Notes: a model not told the origin generated them from the sequence alone. Positions 35,555 to 45,214 are shown, numbered from the stretch's first letter. The stretch: DNA of 64,000 nucleotides from DATHKG01 sp035489435 (GCA_035489435.1 DATHKG010000026.1); one strand, 5' to 3'. Program-made: numbers and translations.

Positions 35555-37676
35555 AAAGTTCCTGGTTTTTGTTCTCTTGCTGGCAGCATCTTACAGTTAT
35601 TCTCAACACACAGAGGTTATATCCGCTTCAAATAAACTTATTCTGAAATGGAATAAAAAAGAAAGGCTTTCGGGAGGAATTGCTACAATTATAAACCATA
35701 AGGACATTTCTGTAAAATACCAGCTGGTAAACGATGTAACGCTTTTATGGATGGCAATGCCGCCCGCACCATTGAAAGCTAACGAGATTGCCGGTATTTT
35801 TTTTGACGAAGCTCCGCAATACAAACAAGGCGTTGCTCTCTGGCGGTATAAACCCTGGAACAGCTGGACAAAACCAATGGCAATCGCTGCAGCGTCAAAT
35901 ATGCCCGTGGATGATGTTCAGTTTTACTATTGGCAATATGAAGACGGAGTTTACGGAGCGGCAGTGCCGCTGAGTGGTAATGGCTTTAGAAGCACCATTG
36001 GAAGTAACGGTTCAAAATGGGGAAGTAAATCGATAAGTTATGCTGATAATAAAAACATAGACAGCGTTCCGTCTATGGCTATAGCATTTGGCAAAGATCC
36101 ATTTGAACTTTTCGAACGGATTTATGGAGTTTCATTAAAATTTATGGGTAAGGGTGAAAATCTACGTTCCTTAAAAAAGTTTCCTGAACAATTTAATTAT
36201 ATAGGCTGGTGCACCTGGAATGCGTCTGACAATGGAAAAAAACTAAACGAGGAGTTGCTATTAAGGGCAGCAGAAAGTTTTTCAGCGAACAAATTTCCTC
36301 TTGGATGGATGCTGGTAGATGATGGATGGTTTCAGGCCGGTGACAGGAAACTGCAATCATTTACACCCAATCTCCAACAATTTCCAAATGGATTTAAACC
36401 CGTATTGGATAAACTTAAAAAACAATACGGTATTAAGTATATGGGTGTCTGGCATACATTCAATGGACTTTGGAATGGGATTGATACAGCTTCAGAACTT
36501 GGAAAACATTTTGCTTCGGCTATGTTTTCCTGGAAACAAAAAGAGAGTCCAGATAAACAGCTTGAGCCCGATAAGACATATCATTTCATCAGGCCGGATA
36601 GTGACTCGCTAAGCGCATTTTATAATACATGGCATAGCTATTTAAAACAGGAAGGATTTGACTTTGTGAAAGTTGATAATCAACTGGCAGTTGAGAAAAT
36701 GGCAGTAGATAATTATCCGATTTTCAGTTTATCCGATTCCATGCACAAAGCTTTATATAAATCAGCCGATAAACATTTTAAAGGTGCGGTAATCAATTGT
36801 ATGGATATGACCGCGGAAGCTTATCTGAATTTCGGTTCATCTGCTGTTGCCCGTACCAGTGAAGATTATTTCCCCTACAAAAAAAATGAAACCTATAATC
36901 TTCAACATGGTAATGCAGCAGCGCATGTACTACAGGCCATTTACAATTCGATTTATTTCGGGCAAATGGTCTATCCTGATTTTGATATATTTCAGTCACA
37001 TAATCCGAATGCAATATTCCATGCGGTTGCAAGAGCTATCAACTGCGGTCCCATTTATATAACGGATAATATTGGCGAACAAAAGTTCGATGTGTTGCGT
37101 CCTCTTATATATTCCGATGGCCGGATCATTAAATCTGAAACCCCTTTGTTACCCACCGATGACTGTTTGTTCCAGGTCCAGGACGCAAAGTTGTTTAAAG
37201 CCTCTTCAATGGTTCGAAATGCAGGATTATTGGGTGTATGGAATGCAGCTGATGCCAATTCAGTGGAAGGAATAATAAAAGCATCGGATATAAGGAATAT
37301 CAAAGGGAACGATTTCATTATATATGAACACTTTTCAAAATCAATAAAGAAAGCGACATTCAATGATCAGTTTCCTGTTAAGTTGTCCAGGATGGGTTAC
37401 CAGTTATATTATATTGTTCCACTGAAGAATAATTTCGCGGCGTTGGGTTTAACAGATAAATACAATGCACCTGCAACTATTTTAAAGGAAGAATGGAAAA
37501 ACAATAACATCTCGGTTACCTTATATGAAGGTGGAACCTTTAAAGCTTATAGCAAGTTGAAGCCTTCCAGGATTCTGATCAATGGTAAACCTGTCCGTGA
37601 ATATTTGTTCCAGGACAATCTGCTGACACTTGAGATACCAGCTTTACATAAACCAGTAGTTACCATTTATTGGTGA
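35550..37676 (+). CDS. Secreted GH36-type alpha-galactosidase / raffinose-synthase-like enzyme
   Basis: 708 residues, signal peptide ending SYSYSQ. The beta-rich N-terminal domain (about 20-200) precedes a (beta/alpha)8 barrel opening at IGWCTWNASDNG. Landmarks of GH36 in the raffinose synthase/Sip1 branch: WMLVDDGWFQ (strand 2), nucleophile Asp376 in DFVKVDNQ, and a candidate acid/base Asp in ARTSEDYFP. It probably removes alpha-galactosyl (or related alpha-linked) units in the periplasm. Last gene of the right-arm operon. Bacterial secreted members of this branch act on varied alpha-linkages, so alpha-galactose is a guess. Confidence 0.8.
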   Translation: MKKFLVFVLLLAASYSYSQHTEVISASNKLILKWNKKERLSGGIATIINHKDISVKYQLVNDVTLLWMAMPPAPLKANEIAGIFFDEAPQYKQGVALWRYKPWNSWTKPMAIAAASNMPVDDVQFYYWQYEDGVYGAAVPLSGNGFRSTIGSNGSKWGSKSISYADNKNIDSVPSMAIAFGKDPFELFERIYGVSLKFMGKGENLRSLKKFPEQFNYIGWCTWNASDNGKKLNEELLLRAAESFSANKFPLGWMLVDDGWFQAGDRKLQSFTPNLQQFPNGFKPVLDKLKKQYGIKYMGVWHTFNGLWNGIDTASELGKHFASAMFSWKQKESPDKQLEPDKTYHFIRPDSDSLSAFYNTWHSYLKQEGFDFVKVDNQLAVEKMAVDNYPIFSLSDSMHKALYKSADKHFKGAVINCMDMTAEAYLNFGSSAVARTSEDYFPYKKNETYNLQHGNAAAHVLQAIYNSIYFGQMVYPDFDIFQSHNPNAIFHAVARAINCGPIYITDNIGEQKFDVLRPLIYSDGRIIKSETPLLPTDDCLFQVQDAKLFKASSMVRNAGLLGVWNAADANSVEGIIKASDIRNIKGNDFIIYEHFSKSIKKATFNDQFPVKLSRMGYQLYYIVPLKNNFAALGLTDKYNAPATILKEEWKNNNISVTLYEGGTFKAYSKLKPSRILINGKPVREYLFQDNLLTLEIPALHKPVVTIYW

Positions 37677-37690
37677 ATATCGGATGATGC

Positions 37691-37963
37691 TCACTCGCTT
37701 TTCAACGTTTTAGCAGGATTCGCCAAAGCTGCACGCGCGGCCTGTAGGCCTAAGGTTAGAATCGCAATACCCATTCCAATTACCGAAGCGAGCGCAAACA
37801 TCCACCAGCTTAACCTGATTCGGTATTGATAGTCCTGCAACCAGTTGTTCATTGCCCACCAGCCTGCGGGAGTGGCAATAACAATTGCAATCATCACCAG
37901 CTTTAAAAGATCTTTTGATAGTAAAACAGTAATACCCGAAACACTGGCGCCCATCACTTTGAC
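37691..37963 (-). pseudogene. C-terminal remnant of a FtsX/MacB-type ABC transporter permease
   Basis: About 90 codons encoding the last part of a Bacteroidota MacB/FtsX-like permease: VMGASVSGITVLLSKDLLKL, then transmembrane segments VMIAIVIATPAGWWAMNNWL and WWMFALASVIGMGIAILTLG, ending AARAALANPAKTLKSE. The upstream 700 or so residues are missing; the sequence runs straight into the end of an AraC gene, whose stop codon lies 4 bp away. The frame stays open into the AraC gene, but that part is a shadow. Non-functional leftover marking the right edge of the glycan locus. Confidence 0.75.
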
Positions 37964-37967
37964 GCGC

Positions 37968-38846
37968 TTACCGATCACCGGTTGCGTGATGCCGAATTTT
38001 TTCACAAGGTTCAATTTCCTTAAACTTTGAAATATTTGTTCCTGTATGCATTTTGAAAAACCGACTAAAATGCGCTGGACTTTCAAATCCCAATTCATAT
38101 GAAATTTCCTTTGCGGTTTTGTCCGTATAATGTAGATATCGCTTTGCTTCAAGTACAATCCTACTCTGAATAATTTTCGAGGGAGCCAATTGGCCAACCA
38201 GGGCGAAACTATTGCTTAATGTCTTTGGAGATTTATTTAGTGCATCAGCATAAAATTTTACACCGTGTTCACTTTTGAATGATCCTTCCAATAACAACGA
38301 GAATTTACGCACTGTGTCCATTTTCTCGTCAGGAAATATTTTATAACTTTCACTTTGCTGTTTAGCAGTTCTTGTAGTTTTGATTATTAAATGCTTGAGC
38401 AGAGTTCTTAACATCTCGCCCTGGAAATTGTCCTTTGTGGACCATTCCATAGTGAACATTTTTTCTATGTTAACCATCTCCTCTTTTTCTTGTGCATTCA
38501 GAACAATAAACATAGGATGTTCAATTCCATAAAAAAGGAAGCCCACACAACCAACCTCTGCATCGTGATCCACAATACAATAAAATTCTCTATTGAATTG
38601 CCAGGCAACCAAATGTTCAAGGCGCTCAAATCTGAAATTTTGATTTGATACTAATGGTAAAATGGACGCTGCAGGCATCGTGTATTCGATTTCGTCTATT
38701 TTTACCTTCTGTTCCTCACCATTGTTATAAACAAACGTATTTATAGGTGCGGTAGGCTTCAGAAGTCCCGCCCCTTTTAATTTATCGCTATTTACATGCA
38801 TAATGAATCGCGCCAGTGTAGCTTTCTCTTCGAATTCGGTTACCAT
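37968..38846 (-). CDS. AraC-family transcriptional regulator
   Basis: 292 residues. The N-terminal 170 form a cupin-like sensor (TFVYNNGEEQKVKID..., FERLEHLVAWQFNREFYCIV). The C-terminal double helix-turn-helix runs from HGVKFYADALNKSPKTLSNS to EISYELGFESPAHFSRFFKM, the AraC signature. The last 14 or so residues (EPCEKIRHHATGDR) are unlike AraC tails and lie at the junction with the permease remnant, so the native C-terminus may have been replaced, without harm to the DNA-binding domain. The target may be the divergent DoxX-TauE genes (inference). Confidence 0.85.
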   Translation of the reverse strand: MVTEFEEKATLARFIMHVNSDKLKGAGLLKPTAPINTFVYNNGEEQKVKIDEIEYTMPAASILPLVSNQNFRFERLEHLVAWQFNREFYCIVDHDAEVGCVGFLFYGIEHPMFIVLNAQEKEEMVNIEKMFTMEWSTKDNFQGEMLRTLLKHLIIKTTRTAKQQSESYKIFPDEKMDTVRKFSLLLEGSFKSEHGVKFYADALNKSPKTLSNSFALVGQLAPSKIIQSRIVLEAKRYLHYTDKTAKEISYELGFESPAHFSRFFKMHTGTNISKFKEIEPCEKIRHHATGDR

Positions 38847-39359
38847 ATGCCAATCATTTCCTTGTTACTATTGGGTTTTATCTTTTTATGCCTTCTGTAG
38901 CACCACCATCTTCTACATTCTGATTTGCTTTTAGTTCATTTTATTTTATTTTAAAATTCTATTGAACAAAAGTAGTTCTCAATATCAGCTATTGAGTTAT
39001 CCATATTTCCCTATGACCTGACAGATTACCCCGAATTTTAATTTTACAAAATCTTAAGACACTATCTTAAAGTATTATTCATAGGTTGTTGTTACCTACT
39101 TGATAAAACATTGGCATATCTACTCCAAATCTTTGTGGGATGTCGAGGAATGTTACCCAATACTGGCTCTAAAAATTGATAACGGGAAATATTGTCAATC
39201 TTTCGGGAAAATCTGTCATTTCCTGAATATCATAGCGGTTATAACTTTACAATCTCCTTTTATACCATAGTGTAAAGGCTAAATATGTTACTCAAGAAGA
39301 AGCAAATAGACTATGATTGGCAAATCGTATAACAAGGAAATTTATATCAAAAATTAGAA
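38847..39359. other. 513-bp divergent intergenic region
   Basis: AT-rich space between the AraC gene and the DoxX gene. I see no open frame of gene quality, no strong hairpin with a T run and no operator like those of the glycan locus. It must hold both divergent promoters. Confidence 0.5.
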
Positions 39360-39833
39360 ATGGATTACTTAAAAAAAAATCAAGACTGGGGAATTCTGAT
39401 TTTGCGTGTAGCATTAGGAGTTGGGTTTTTAGTGCACGGCTGGGCAAAAATAAGTAGAGGAACAGGTGGCTTTGAAAAATTATTAAATTTAATTGGGGTA
39501 CCTATGGCGAATCTAAATGCACAAATAGTGCCCTACCTGGAATTTCTTGGAGGGATAGCTATTATAGCAGGAATATTTACCCGGATAATTTCTGTTCCTT
39601 TGATAATTACTATGATAGTGGCAATGTTTACAATACATATACATTATGGATTTAGTACTGTAAATACGATTGGATTATCTGAAACGGGACCAAAATTCGG
39701 CCCTCCGGGATATGAAATCAATATAGTTTATATAGCAGGGTTGTTAAGCCTGATATTTACAGGAAGCGGAAAGTATTCTGTTGACGAATTCTTAAGAATA
39801 GGAAAGAAAATAAATAGAAAGCTGAATAAATAA
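39360..39833 (+). CDS. DoxX-family membrane protein
   Basis: 157 residues, four hydrophobic segments. The N-terminus GILILRVALGVGFLVHGWAK is the DoxX signature, followed by YLEFLGGIAIIAGIFTRI and a C-terminal pair of helices (INIVYIAGLLSLIFTGSGKY). Inner membrane. DoxX proteins are linked to thiosulfate/sulfur or thiol-stress chemistry in several bacteria. The next gene is TauE/SafE, 43 bp downstream, which supports a sulfur-compound theme, though the function is not proven by sequence. Confidence 0.85.
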   Translation: MDYLKKNQDWGILILRVALGVGFLVHGWAKISRGTGGFEKLLNLIGVPMANLNAQIVPYLEFLGGIAIIAGIFTRIISVPLIITMIVAMFTIHIHYGFSTVNTIGLSETGPKFGPPGYEINIVYIAGLLSLIFTGSGKYSVDEFLRIGKKINRKLNK

Positions 39834-39876
39834 ACGAGTGATTGTAATCAAAATATAAATAACAATAGTTAGTTGA

Positions 39877-40629
39877 ATGGATATATTACTGATTAAGGTA
39901 CTACTGATTAATTTGTTAGCGACTTTAGTTAGATCGACTTTTGGTTTTGGAGAGGCGTTGGTAGCAGTACCTTTGCTAGGCTTATTATTGCCACTGAATA
40001 TCGCAGTACCGTTATCGGTGCTACTATCAGTGGCAATCGCGTTATTAGTTGTCATTCAAGATCATCGTAAAATAGACGTAGGAAGTGCAAAAGGTTTAGT
40101 TTTAGCTGCAATAATTGGCGTCCCATTAGGTCTTTTAATATTAATCTATGGGAATGAAAAATTGATCAAGATGTTTTTAGGTCTTGTGCTGATTATCTAT
40201 TCAATATGGGGCATGATAAATAAAAGTGCTATTTCTAATGAACTGAAGAATGATAAAAAATGGCTTTGGGTATGCGGCATTATTTCAGGTGTATTGGGTG
40301 GTGCTTATGGAATAAATGGACCTCCACTGGTGATTTATGGACAGTTGAAAGGTTGGTCTCCCAAAGAATTCAGAGCCACTTTGCAAGGTTACTTTTTACC
40401 GGTCAGTCTGATAACCGTTGTCGGCTACTTTTTTAAGGATTTAATAACCAGTGAAGTCATAGGCTATTTCCTAAAATCTATTCCAGTAATGATTCCTGGG
40501 ATATATTTGGGTAGGTGGTTAAATCACAGAATTAAAATCGATAGATTTTTCTTTTACGTACATATAGGGTTAGTTGCAATCGGCATTATCGCGATTTTTG
40601 ATGCAATACTTTCCATCAACGATAGTTAA
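39877..40629 (+). CDS. TauE/SafE-family sulfite/anion exporter
   Basis: 250 residues, about seven or eight transmembrane segments in two inverted repeats with the family motifs RSTFGFGEALVAVPLLGLL near the N-terminus and GVLGGAYGINGPPLVIYGQL in the second half. Predicted inner-membrane exporter of sulfite, sulfoacetate or a similar organic anion. Co-directional with DoxX and convergent with the FMN reductase gene. Confidence 0.88.
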   Translation: MDILLIKVLLINLLATLVRSTFGFGEALVAVPLLGLLLPLNIAVPLSVLLSVAIALLVVIQDHRKIDVGSAKGLVLAAIIGVPLGLLILIYGNEKLIKMFLGLVLIIYSIWGMINKSAISNELKNDKKWLWVCGIISGVLGGAYGINGPPLVIYGQLKGWSPKEFRATLQGYFLPVSLITVVGYFFKDLITSEVIGYFLKSIPVMIPGIYLGRWLNHRIKIDRFFFYVHIGLVAIGIIAIFDAILSINDS

Positions 40630-40719
40630 TACAGAAGAAATGGTTTTTATTTCGTCATCCGGTCTGGTAAAGTAATCAGATGCTTCGGGTTACATTGCGG
40701 CGAAGCGTATAAGCTCGTA

Positions 40720-41289
40720 TCAATAGCTTTCTTCTGTTCTTAATAATTTTAAGACATTGGCCCAGGCAATTACCTGATCCAACATTTGATGAACATTTTT
40801 TTGATGAGATGATGCGGGTTTAAAAACATGGTAGTTTTCAAAATCAGTAATCATTGACAGGGACACTTGAATCCTCACATCAGCGATTTGTAATTCAGCC
40901 ATTATTAACCTTAAATGCTCAATTGCCCGGGCTCCTCCGAGGCTTCCATATCCTACAAAGCCGGCAGATTTGTTATTCCATTCTTTATAGAGATAGTCAA
41001 TAGCATTTTTTAATGCCCCTGAAGTTGAATGATTGTATTCAGGTGTTACAAAAACATAACCATCAAAAGATGCAATCGTTTCGGCCCATTTTATTGTATG
41101 AGGTTTAGTATACTGTCCCATAGACGGTGGTATGGGCTCATCAAGAAGCGGCAGATCAAAATCTTTGAGATCGATAAGCTCAAATTCTGCATCATCCCTG
41201 CTTTTTGAAAGTTCATAAACCCATTTTGCAACTGCCTCGCCATTTCTGTTGGGACGAGTGCTTCCGAGAATAATAGCTACTTTAATCAT
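40720..41289 (-). CDS. NADPH-dependent FMN reductase
   Basis: 189 residues, flavodoxin-like fold: FMN phosphate loop GSTRPNRNG (9-17), PEYNHSTSGALKNAIDYL (flavin-binding and dimer region) and GYGSLGGARAIEHL. It reduces FMN with NADPH, and may supply reduced flavin to the LLM oxidoreductase upstream in the same transcript (44 bp gap). Cytoplasmic. Confidence 0.9.
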   Translation of the reverse strand: MIKVAIILGSTRPNRNGEAVAKWVYELSKSRDDAEFELIDLKDFDLPLLDEPIPPSMGQYTKPHTIKWAETIASFDGYVFVTPEYNHSTSGALKNAIDYLYKEWNNKSAGFVGYGSLGGARAIEHLRLIMAELQIADVRIQVSLSMITDFENYHVFKPASSHQKNVHQMLDQVIAWANVLKLLRTEESY

Positions 41290-41333
41290 GATTTTTTGTA
41301 TTTGATTTATGTTATTCTTTTATTTGAATTTTA

Positions 41334-42362
41334 TTATTGTTTAGCCAGAACCAATGGCTTTAAACGTGTACCAATCAGCTCAATAGATTGCATTAATTTT
41401 TCATGCGGCAATTCAGCAGCATCCATCTGAAAAGTAAGCCTTGAAATTCCGCCAAGTGCATCGGAATGACGGAGAATCTTTTCCGCGATTTCTTCAGGAC
41501 TACCAACAAGTAATGCACCTTCGGGTCCCACCTGGGCCTCGAACCGGCTTCTTGTCACAGGCGGCCACCCACGTTCTTTACCTACCTTGTTCATTGTCTC
41601 CGCATATCCCGGATAAAATTCATCTAACGCTTGTTGGGTGGTGTTTGCCACATAGCCCAAAGAATGCATTCCTACTTTCAATTGATCAGGCTTATACCCT
41701 GCTTTTTTCCCGGCCTCGCGGTATAGATCTACCAATGGGCGAAAACGATGTGTTTCACCACCAATGATGGCAACCATCAGCGGCAGCCCGAGAGTGCCTG
41801 CACGAATAAATGATTCCGGTGTACCACCTACTCCAATCCAAATGGGCAAGGAATCCTGCGATGGTCTTGGGTATACTGGCAGGTTCTTAAGAGCCGGACG
41901 AAATTTACCTGACCAGGTAACAAACTCCTCATCACGAATTTTAAGTAAGAGGTCTAGCTTTTCGGCAAACAGTTCGTCATAATCCTGCAGGTTATAGCCA
42001 AACAGCGGAAAAGCCTCTATGGAGGAACCACGTCCAACTACCATTTCAGCCCGCCCACGGGAAATCAGATCCAGTGTCGCAAAGTTTTGGAATACCCTTA
42101 CCGGGTCGGCAGCACTAAGTACGGTAACCGCGCTTGTAAGGCGGATATGCTTTGTACGGGCAGCGGCTGCAGCAAGAATAAGAGTAGGCGCAGAATCAAG
42201 AAACCCCCCGCGGTGATGCTCCCCAATTCCAAATACATCAAGGCCGACATGGTCTGCATGTTCAATTCTGTCAAGCAATTGACCAAGTGCATCCGTATCA
42301 CTAATGAATTTGCTGCGATTGCCGCTAAACATGGCGGCAAAACTATCAACTCCAATTTCCAT
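41334..42362 (-). CDS. LLM-class (luciferase-like) flavin-dependent oxidoreductase
   Basis: 342 residues, bacterial-luciferase-like TIM barrel: FGIGEHHRGGFLDSAP (about 44-59), KHIRLTSAVTVLSAADPVRV, SRGRAEMVVGRGSSIEAFPLFG and LPIWIGVGGTPESFIRAG are typical. A two-component monooxygenase with the neighbouring FMN reductase is likely. The natural substrate cannot be read from the sequence. The gene is 52 bp downstream of the pirin gene. Confidence 0.9.
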   Translation of the reverse strand: MEIGVDSFAAMFSGNRSKFISDTDALGQLLDRIEHADHVGLDVFGIGEHHRGGFLDSAPTLILAAAAARTKHIRLTSAVTVLSAADPVRVFQNFATLDLISRGRAEMVVGRGSSIEAFPLFGYNLQDYDELFAEKLDLLLKIRDEEFVTWSGKFRPALKNLPVYPRPSQDSLPIWIGVGGTPESFIRAGTLGLPLMVAIIGGETHRFRPLVDLYREAGKKAGYKPDQLKVGMHSLGYVANTTQQALDEFYPGYAETMNKVGKERGWPPVTRSRFEAQVGPEGALLVGSPEEIAEKILRHSDALGGISRLTFQMDAAELPHEKLMQSIELIGTRLKPLVLAKQ

Positions 42363-42414
42363 ATTATTTGTATAAAGTATAATTTTTGCTTTTGTGAAAC
42401 CGTCTTAGATATTT

Positions 42415-43299
42415 TTAATTTACACTACTGTAATCAATTTCTCCGTATTTGCCATCATGAAAATCACTGTATGCCTGGGCTATTTCAGCATTGCTGTTCA
42501 TCACAAAAGGGCCCCCAAATACAATTTGTTCTGCATATTTTTCACCGCCAAATACAATAATGTCAATATCATCTTTTAAGTTGTTGTTCATTTCAATTGT
42601 TCCTTCGTTCCTGTCAAACTCAATGAATTCACCTTTTCCGAATTCTGTGTCGTTGATCACTGCATTTTGCAGCGGAAGAAAGGCGGCATATTCCAATCCT
42701 TCTTCTGCTGTGATTGAAAATTGTCTTCCGGAGCCCAGGTGAATGTGATATAAAAACTGTTTTGAATAATTAGGGATTTTGGACACCAGGTTTTTATACT
42801 CCCCCACAATTACTTTGATCCATCCGCTATTATTACTCAGCTTTTGTTGCGGAACTTCGCTTGCCTGTATCGATAGATATTCAGGTGGTTCGGCTTTTTG
42901 TTTGGAAGGCAGATTGATCCAGAATTGAAAAGCATGAGTAAGCAGATCGTTGGTTTGATGGTCAACATTCACCACTTCATCATGGATAATACCATCGCCG
43001 GCTTTCATCCACTGTGCTCCGCCTGACGATACTTTGGCGTGATGTCCCCTGCTGTCAAGATGTTCAGCTTCGCCGCTAACAATATATGTTAGCGTAGCAA
43101 TGCCTCTGTGAGGGTGTGCTCCTTTTCCATTTGCTTTTTTAATCGGTTCACCAGGTGAATGTTTAATTGGCAGAGCATGGTCAAGAAATACAAACGGACC
43201 TACTGCATTAGTATACCTGTTTGGCAATATTCGCTGAATAATATATTCGCCTATGTCGGCTCTTTTTCCTTTTGTGGTGAAACTAATTTTCTTTTTCAT
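42415..43299 (-). CDS. Pirin-family protein
   Basis: About 294 residues from the ATG at 43299 (MKKKISFTTKGKRADIGEYI). An in-frame ATG at 43377 would add 26 residues unlike pirins; aaggag lies directly before 43299, rather close. Double-cupin protein: GPFVFLDHALP, then the metal-binding HPHRGIATLTYIVSGEAEHLDS (His residues and Glu) and AGDGIIHDE, and the C-terminal block VFGGPFVMNSNAEIAQAYSDF. Pirins act as quercetinases or redox-sensitive cofactors. Here it heads a likely redox/aromatic-stress cluster with the LLM enzyme and FMN reductase. Confidence 0.88.
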   Translation of the reverse strand: MKKKISFTTKGKRADIGEYIIQRILPNRYTNAVGPFVFLDHALPIKHSPGEPIKKANGKGAHPHRGIATLTYIVSGEAEHLDSRGHHAKVSSGGAQWMKAGDGIIHDEVVNVDHQTNDLLTHAFQFWINLPSKQKAEPPEYLSIQASEVPQQKLSNNSGWIKVIVGEYKNLVSKIPNYSKQFLYHIHLGSGRQFSITAEEGLEYAAFLPLQNAVINDTEFGKGEFIEFDRNEGTIEMNNNLKDDIDIIVFGGEKYAEQIVFGGPFVMNSNAEIAQAYSDFHDGKYGEIDYSSVN

Positions 43300-43490
43300 C
43301 TCCTTTTGTTTTGGGAAGCACCGATAACACCAAATGATATTCCCATAATATCTTTCCTTAGTAGTTTGTAATATCAACTACTTGCAAAATTGCATGAAAG
43401 AACATGGGAGAAACGATGACAAATGATAAAAAATTCTGTTGACAAATGATAACAGAACGGGAGGAGAATAAAAAATGTAAAGCAGAGATC

Positions 43491-44093
43491 TTATTTTTTC
43501 GCTGCCTGTCCACCTGATCCTGCTGAATGACGTATCCGGCTGAGGGTTTCTTTGGTGATGCCCAGAAAAGAAGCAATCATGTGCTGTGGAAAGCGTTGTA
43601 AAAAATCGGGATAGGTATTTGCCAGATCGGAGTAGCGTTTTTCAGCCGTAAAACTGATAGTAGCGTTCAATCTTTTTTGAGAAGCAAAAGCATGATGTTC
43701 GTCCAACTTCCTTGTCCATTCAGCCATAACCGGAATTTGATCAAGCAGTTTCAATGAATCGGATTTTGTAACGAGCAGTATTTCCGTGTCTTCCCAGGCA
43801 TCAATATTATAAACCGTAGGAGTGAGCATCACAAAACTTTCGCGATCTACAGCCCACCAATTTTCAATTAACAAGCGAACAATGTGTTCTACACCTTTCT
43901 CATCAACACTGTATTGTCGCATAGCGCCTTTAACTATAAATGCAGCGTATTTGCACACTTCGCCTTCCTGCAAAAAGTATTGCTTTTTCCTTATTTTTTT
44001 GGATACAAAAGTATTTTTAATCAGCTCTATCTCCCTGACGGTAAGCGGTGTTGAAGTGTAATTGTTGAAGTGTTTGATAAGAGATTCGTGCAT
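43491..44093 (-). CDS. Crp/Fnr-family transcriptional regulator
   Basis: About 200 residues from Met at 44093 (MHESLIKHFNNY); a start at 44117 is possible. The cyclic-nucleotide-binding beta roll (YFLQEGEVCKYAAFIVKGAM, ENWWAVDRESFVMLTPT) lacks the full phosphate-binding cassette. The C-terminal helix-turn-helix is HMIASFLGITKETLSRIRHS. It is of the small non-cAMP type common in Bacteroidota. It lies upstream of, and reads toward, the pirin-LLM-reductase genes, a plausible target set. Confidence 0.87.
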   Translation of the reverse strand: MHESLIKHFNNYTSTPLTVREIELIKNTFVSKKIRKKQYFLQEGEVCKYAAFIVKGAMRQYSVDEKGVEHIVRLLIENWWAVDRESFVMLTPTVYNIDAWEDTEILLVTKSDSLKLLDQIPVMAEWTRKLDEHHAFASQKRLNATISFTAEKRYSDLANTYPDFLQRFPQHMIASFLGITKETLSRIRHSAGSGGQAAKK

Positions 44094-44317
44094 TGATTGG
44101 TAATTATGACGCTTCACAAATGTAAATTATTAAATACAAACAAGGCATTTCGTGTCTGACAACATTTGTTTTTCCAGTTATCAGGTTTTATTCAAGGTGA
44201 TTGATTTTTTTAGCCTTCACAGCACATTTTTTAGCCTACACAGAACATGCTGCCAATAAATGTGTAACTACATTTACCTGTAAATAAATTTTATCATCTT
44301 TTGTAAAAATTATTGTT

Positions 44318-45214
44318 ATGAAAATTTCAAATATAAGAGCTGCTTTGGGGCGCTCTGAATTTATTGAAGTTGAAAAAAATGTAAGACTTCATGTCAGCGA
44401 TTTGGGCGAAGGAAGTCCCGTAGTATTAATTCATGGTTGGCCACTCAGCGATGCAATGTATGAGTATCAATATGCAACCCTAATGGAAAATGGCTATAGG
44501 GCTATTGGTATTACGTTGAGGGGGTTTGGTCAATCGGATAAACCATACGGAAAATACAACTATGACGTTTTTGCGGACGATATTAAAGTTGTTCTTGAGG
44601 ATCTGAGAATCGACAATGCTGTTCTGGGTGGCTTTTCATTTGGGGGTGCCACTGTTATCCGTTTTGCTTCAAAATACAATAATGAACACATCAGCAAATT
44701 GGCCCTGTTTGGAGCAGCTGCACCTTGTGAGGTTCGCAAAGATGATTTTCCTTATGGTCTTCCAATCGAAATTCTAAATAGCTTGATTGAACTGAACTCT
44801 GTAAATCGCCCACAGCTAATAGAAGAATTTGGAAAATTGTTTGCAGCATCAGAAACAGCGTTACCAAAAAGTATATCTGATTGGCTTGCAGGAATCGAAT
44901 TTCAGTCTTCTCCATACGCAATGGAACAGGGGCTCTATATGATCAGGGATTCAGATATCAGGGATGATCTTAAGAAAATAACAATTCCTACAGCCATTTT
45001 TCATGGAAAACTCGATAAGCTTTGCCCATTTGAACTGGCAGAACAATTACATAAGGGAATAGCAAATTCAAAATTGATTGCGTTTGAAAACAGTGGGCAT
45101 GCGCTATTTCTGGAAGAGCGGTTGAAATTCAATGATGAACTAATCACATTTATCAGGGATAAATATTTTGTGAAAAATTTCAAGCCAACGGCCACAAAAG
45201 AAATAGTCTCCTAA
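44318..45214 (+). CDS. Alpha/beta-hydrolase (haloperoxidase/esterase-like)
   Basis: 298 residues. Oxyanion motif VLIHGWPLSD (36-45), nucleophile Ser107 in GGFSFGGA, acid Asp in FHGKLDKLCP and His in ENSGHALFLEE complete the triad. The profile resembles non-heme chloroperoxidase-type esterases. No signal peptide. Followed after 80 bp by an AraC regulator in the same direction. Confidence 0.87.
   Translation: MKISNIRAALGRSEFIEVEKNVRLHVSDLGEGSPVVLIHGWPLSDAMYEYQYATLMENGYRAIGITLRGFGQSDKPYGKYNYDVFADDIKVVLEDLRIDNAVLGGFSFGGATVIRFASKYNNEHISKLALFGAAAPCEVRKDDFPYGLPIEILNSLIELNSVNRPQLIEEFGKLFAASETALPKSISDWLAGIEFQSSPYAMEQGLYMIRDSDIRDDLKKITIPTAIFHGKLDKLCPFELAEQLHKGIANSKLIAFENSGHALFLEERLKFNDELITFIRDKYFVKNFKPTATKEIVS

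Noticed and set aside
38847..39359. Possible small gene or RNA in the long AraC-DoxX gap
   Set aside because: No frame with a start and coding-like composition, and no strong structured element could be seen.
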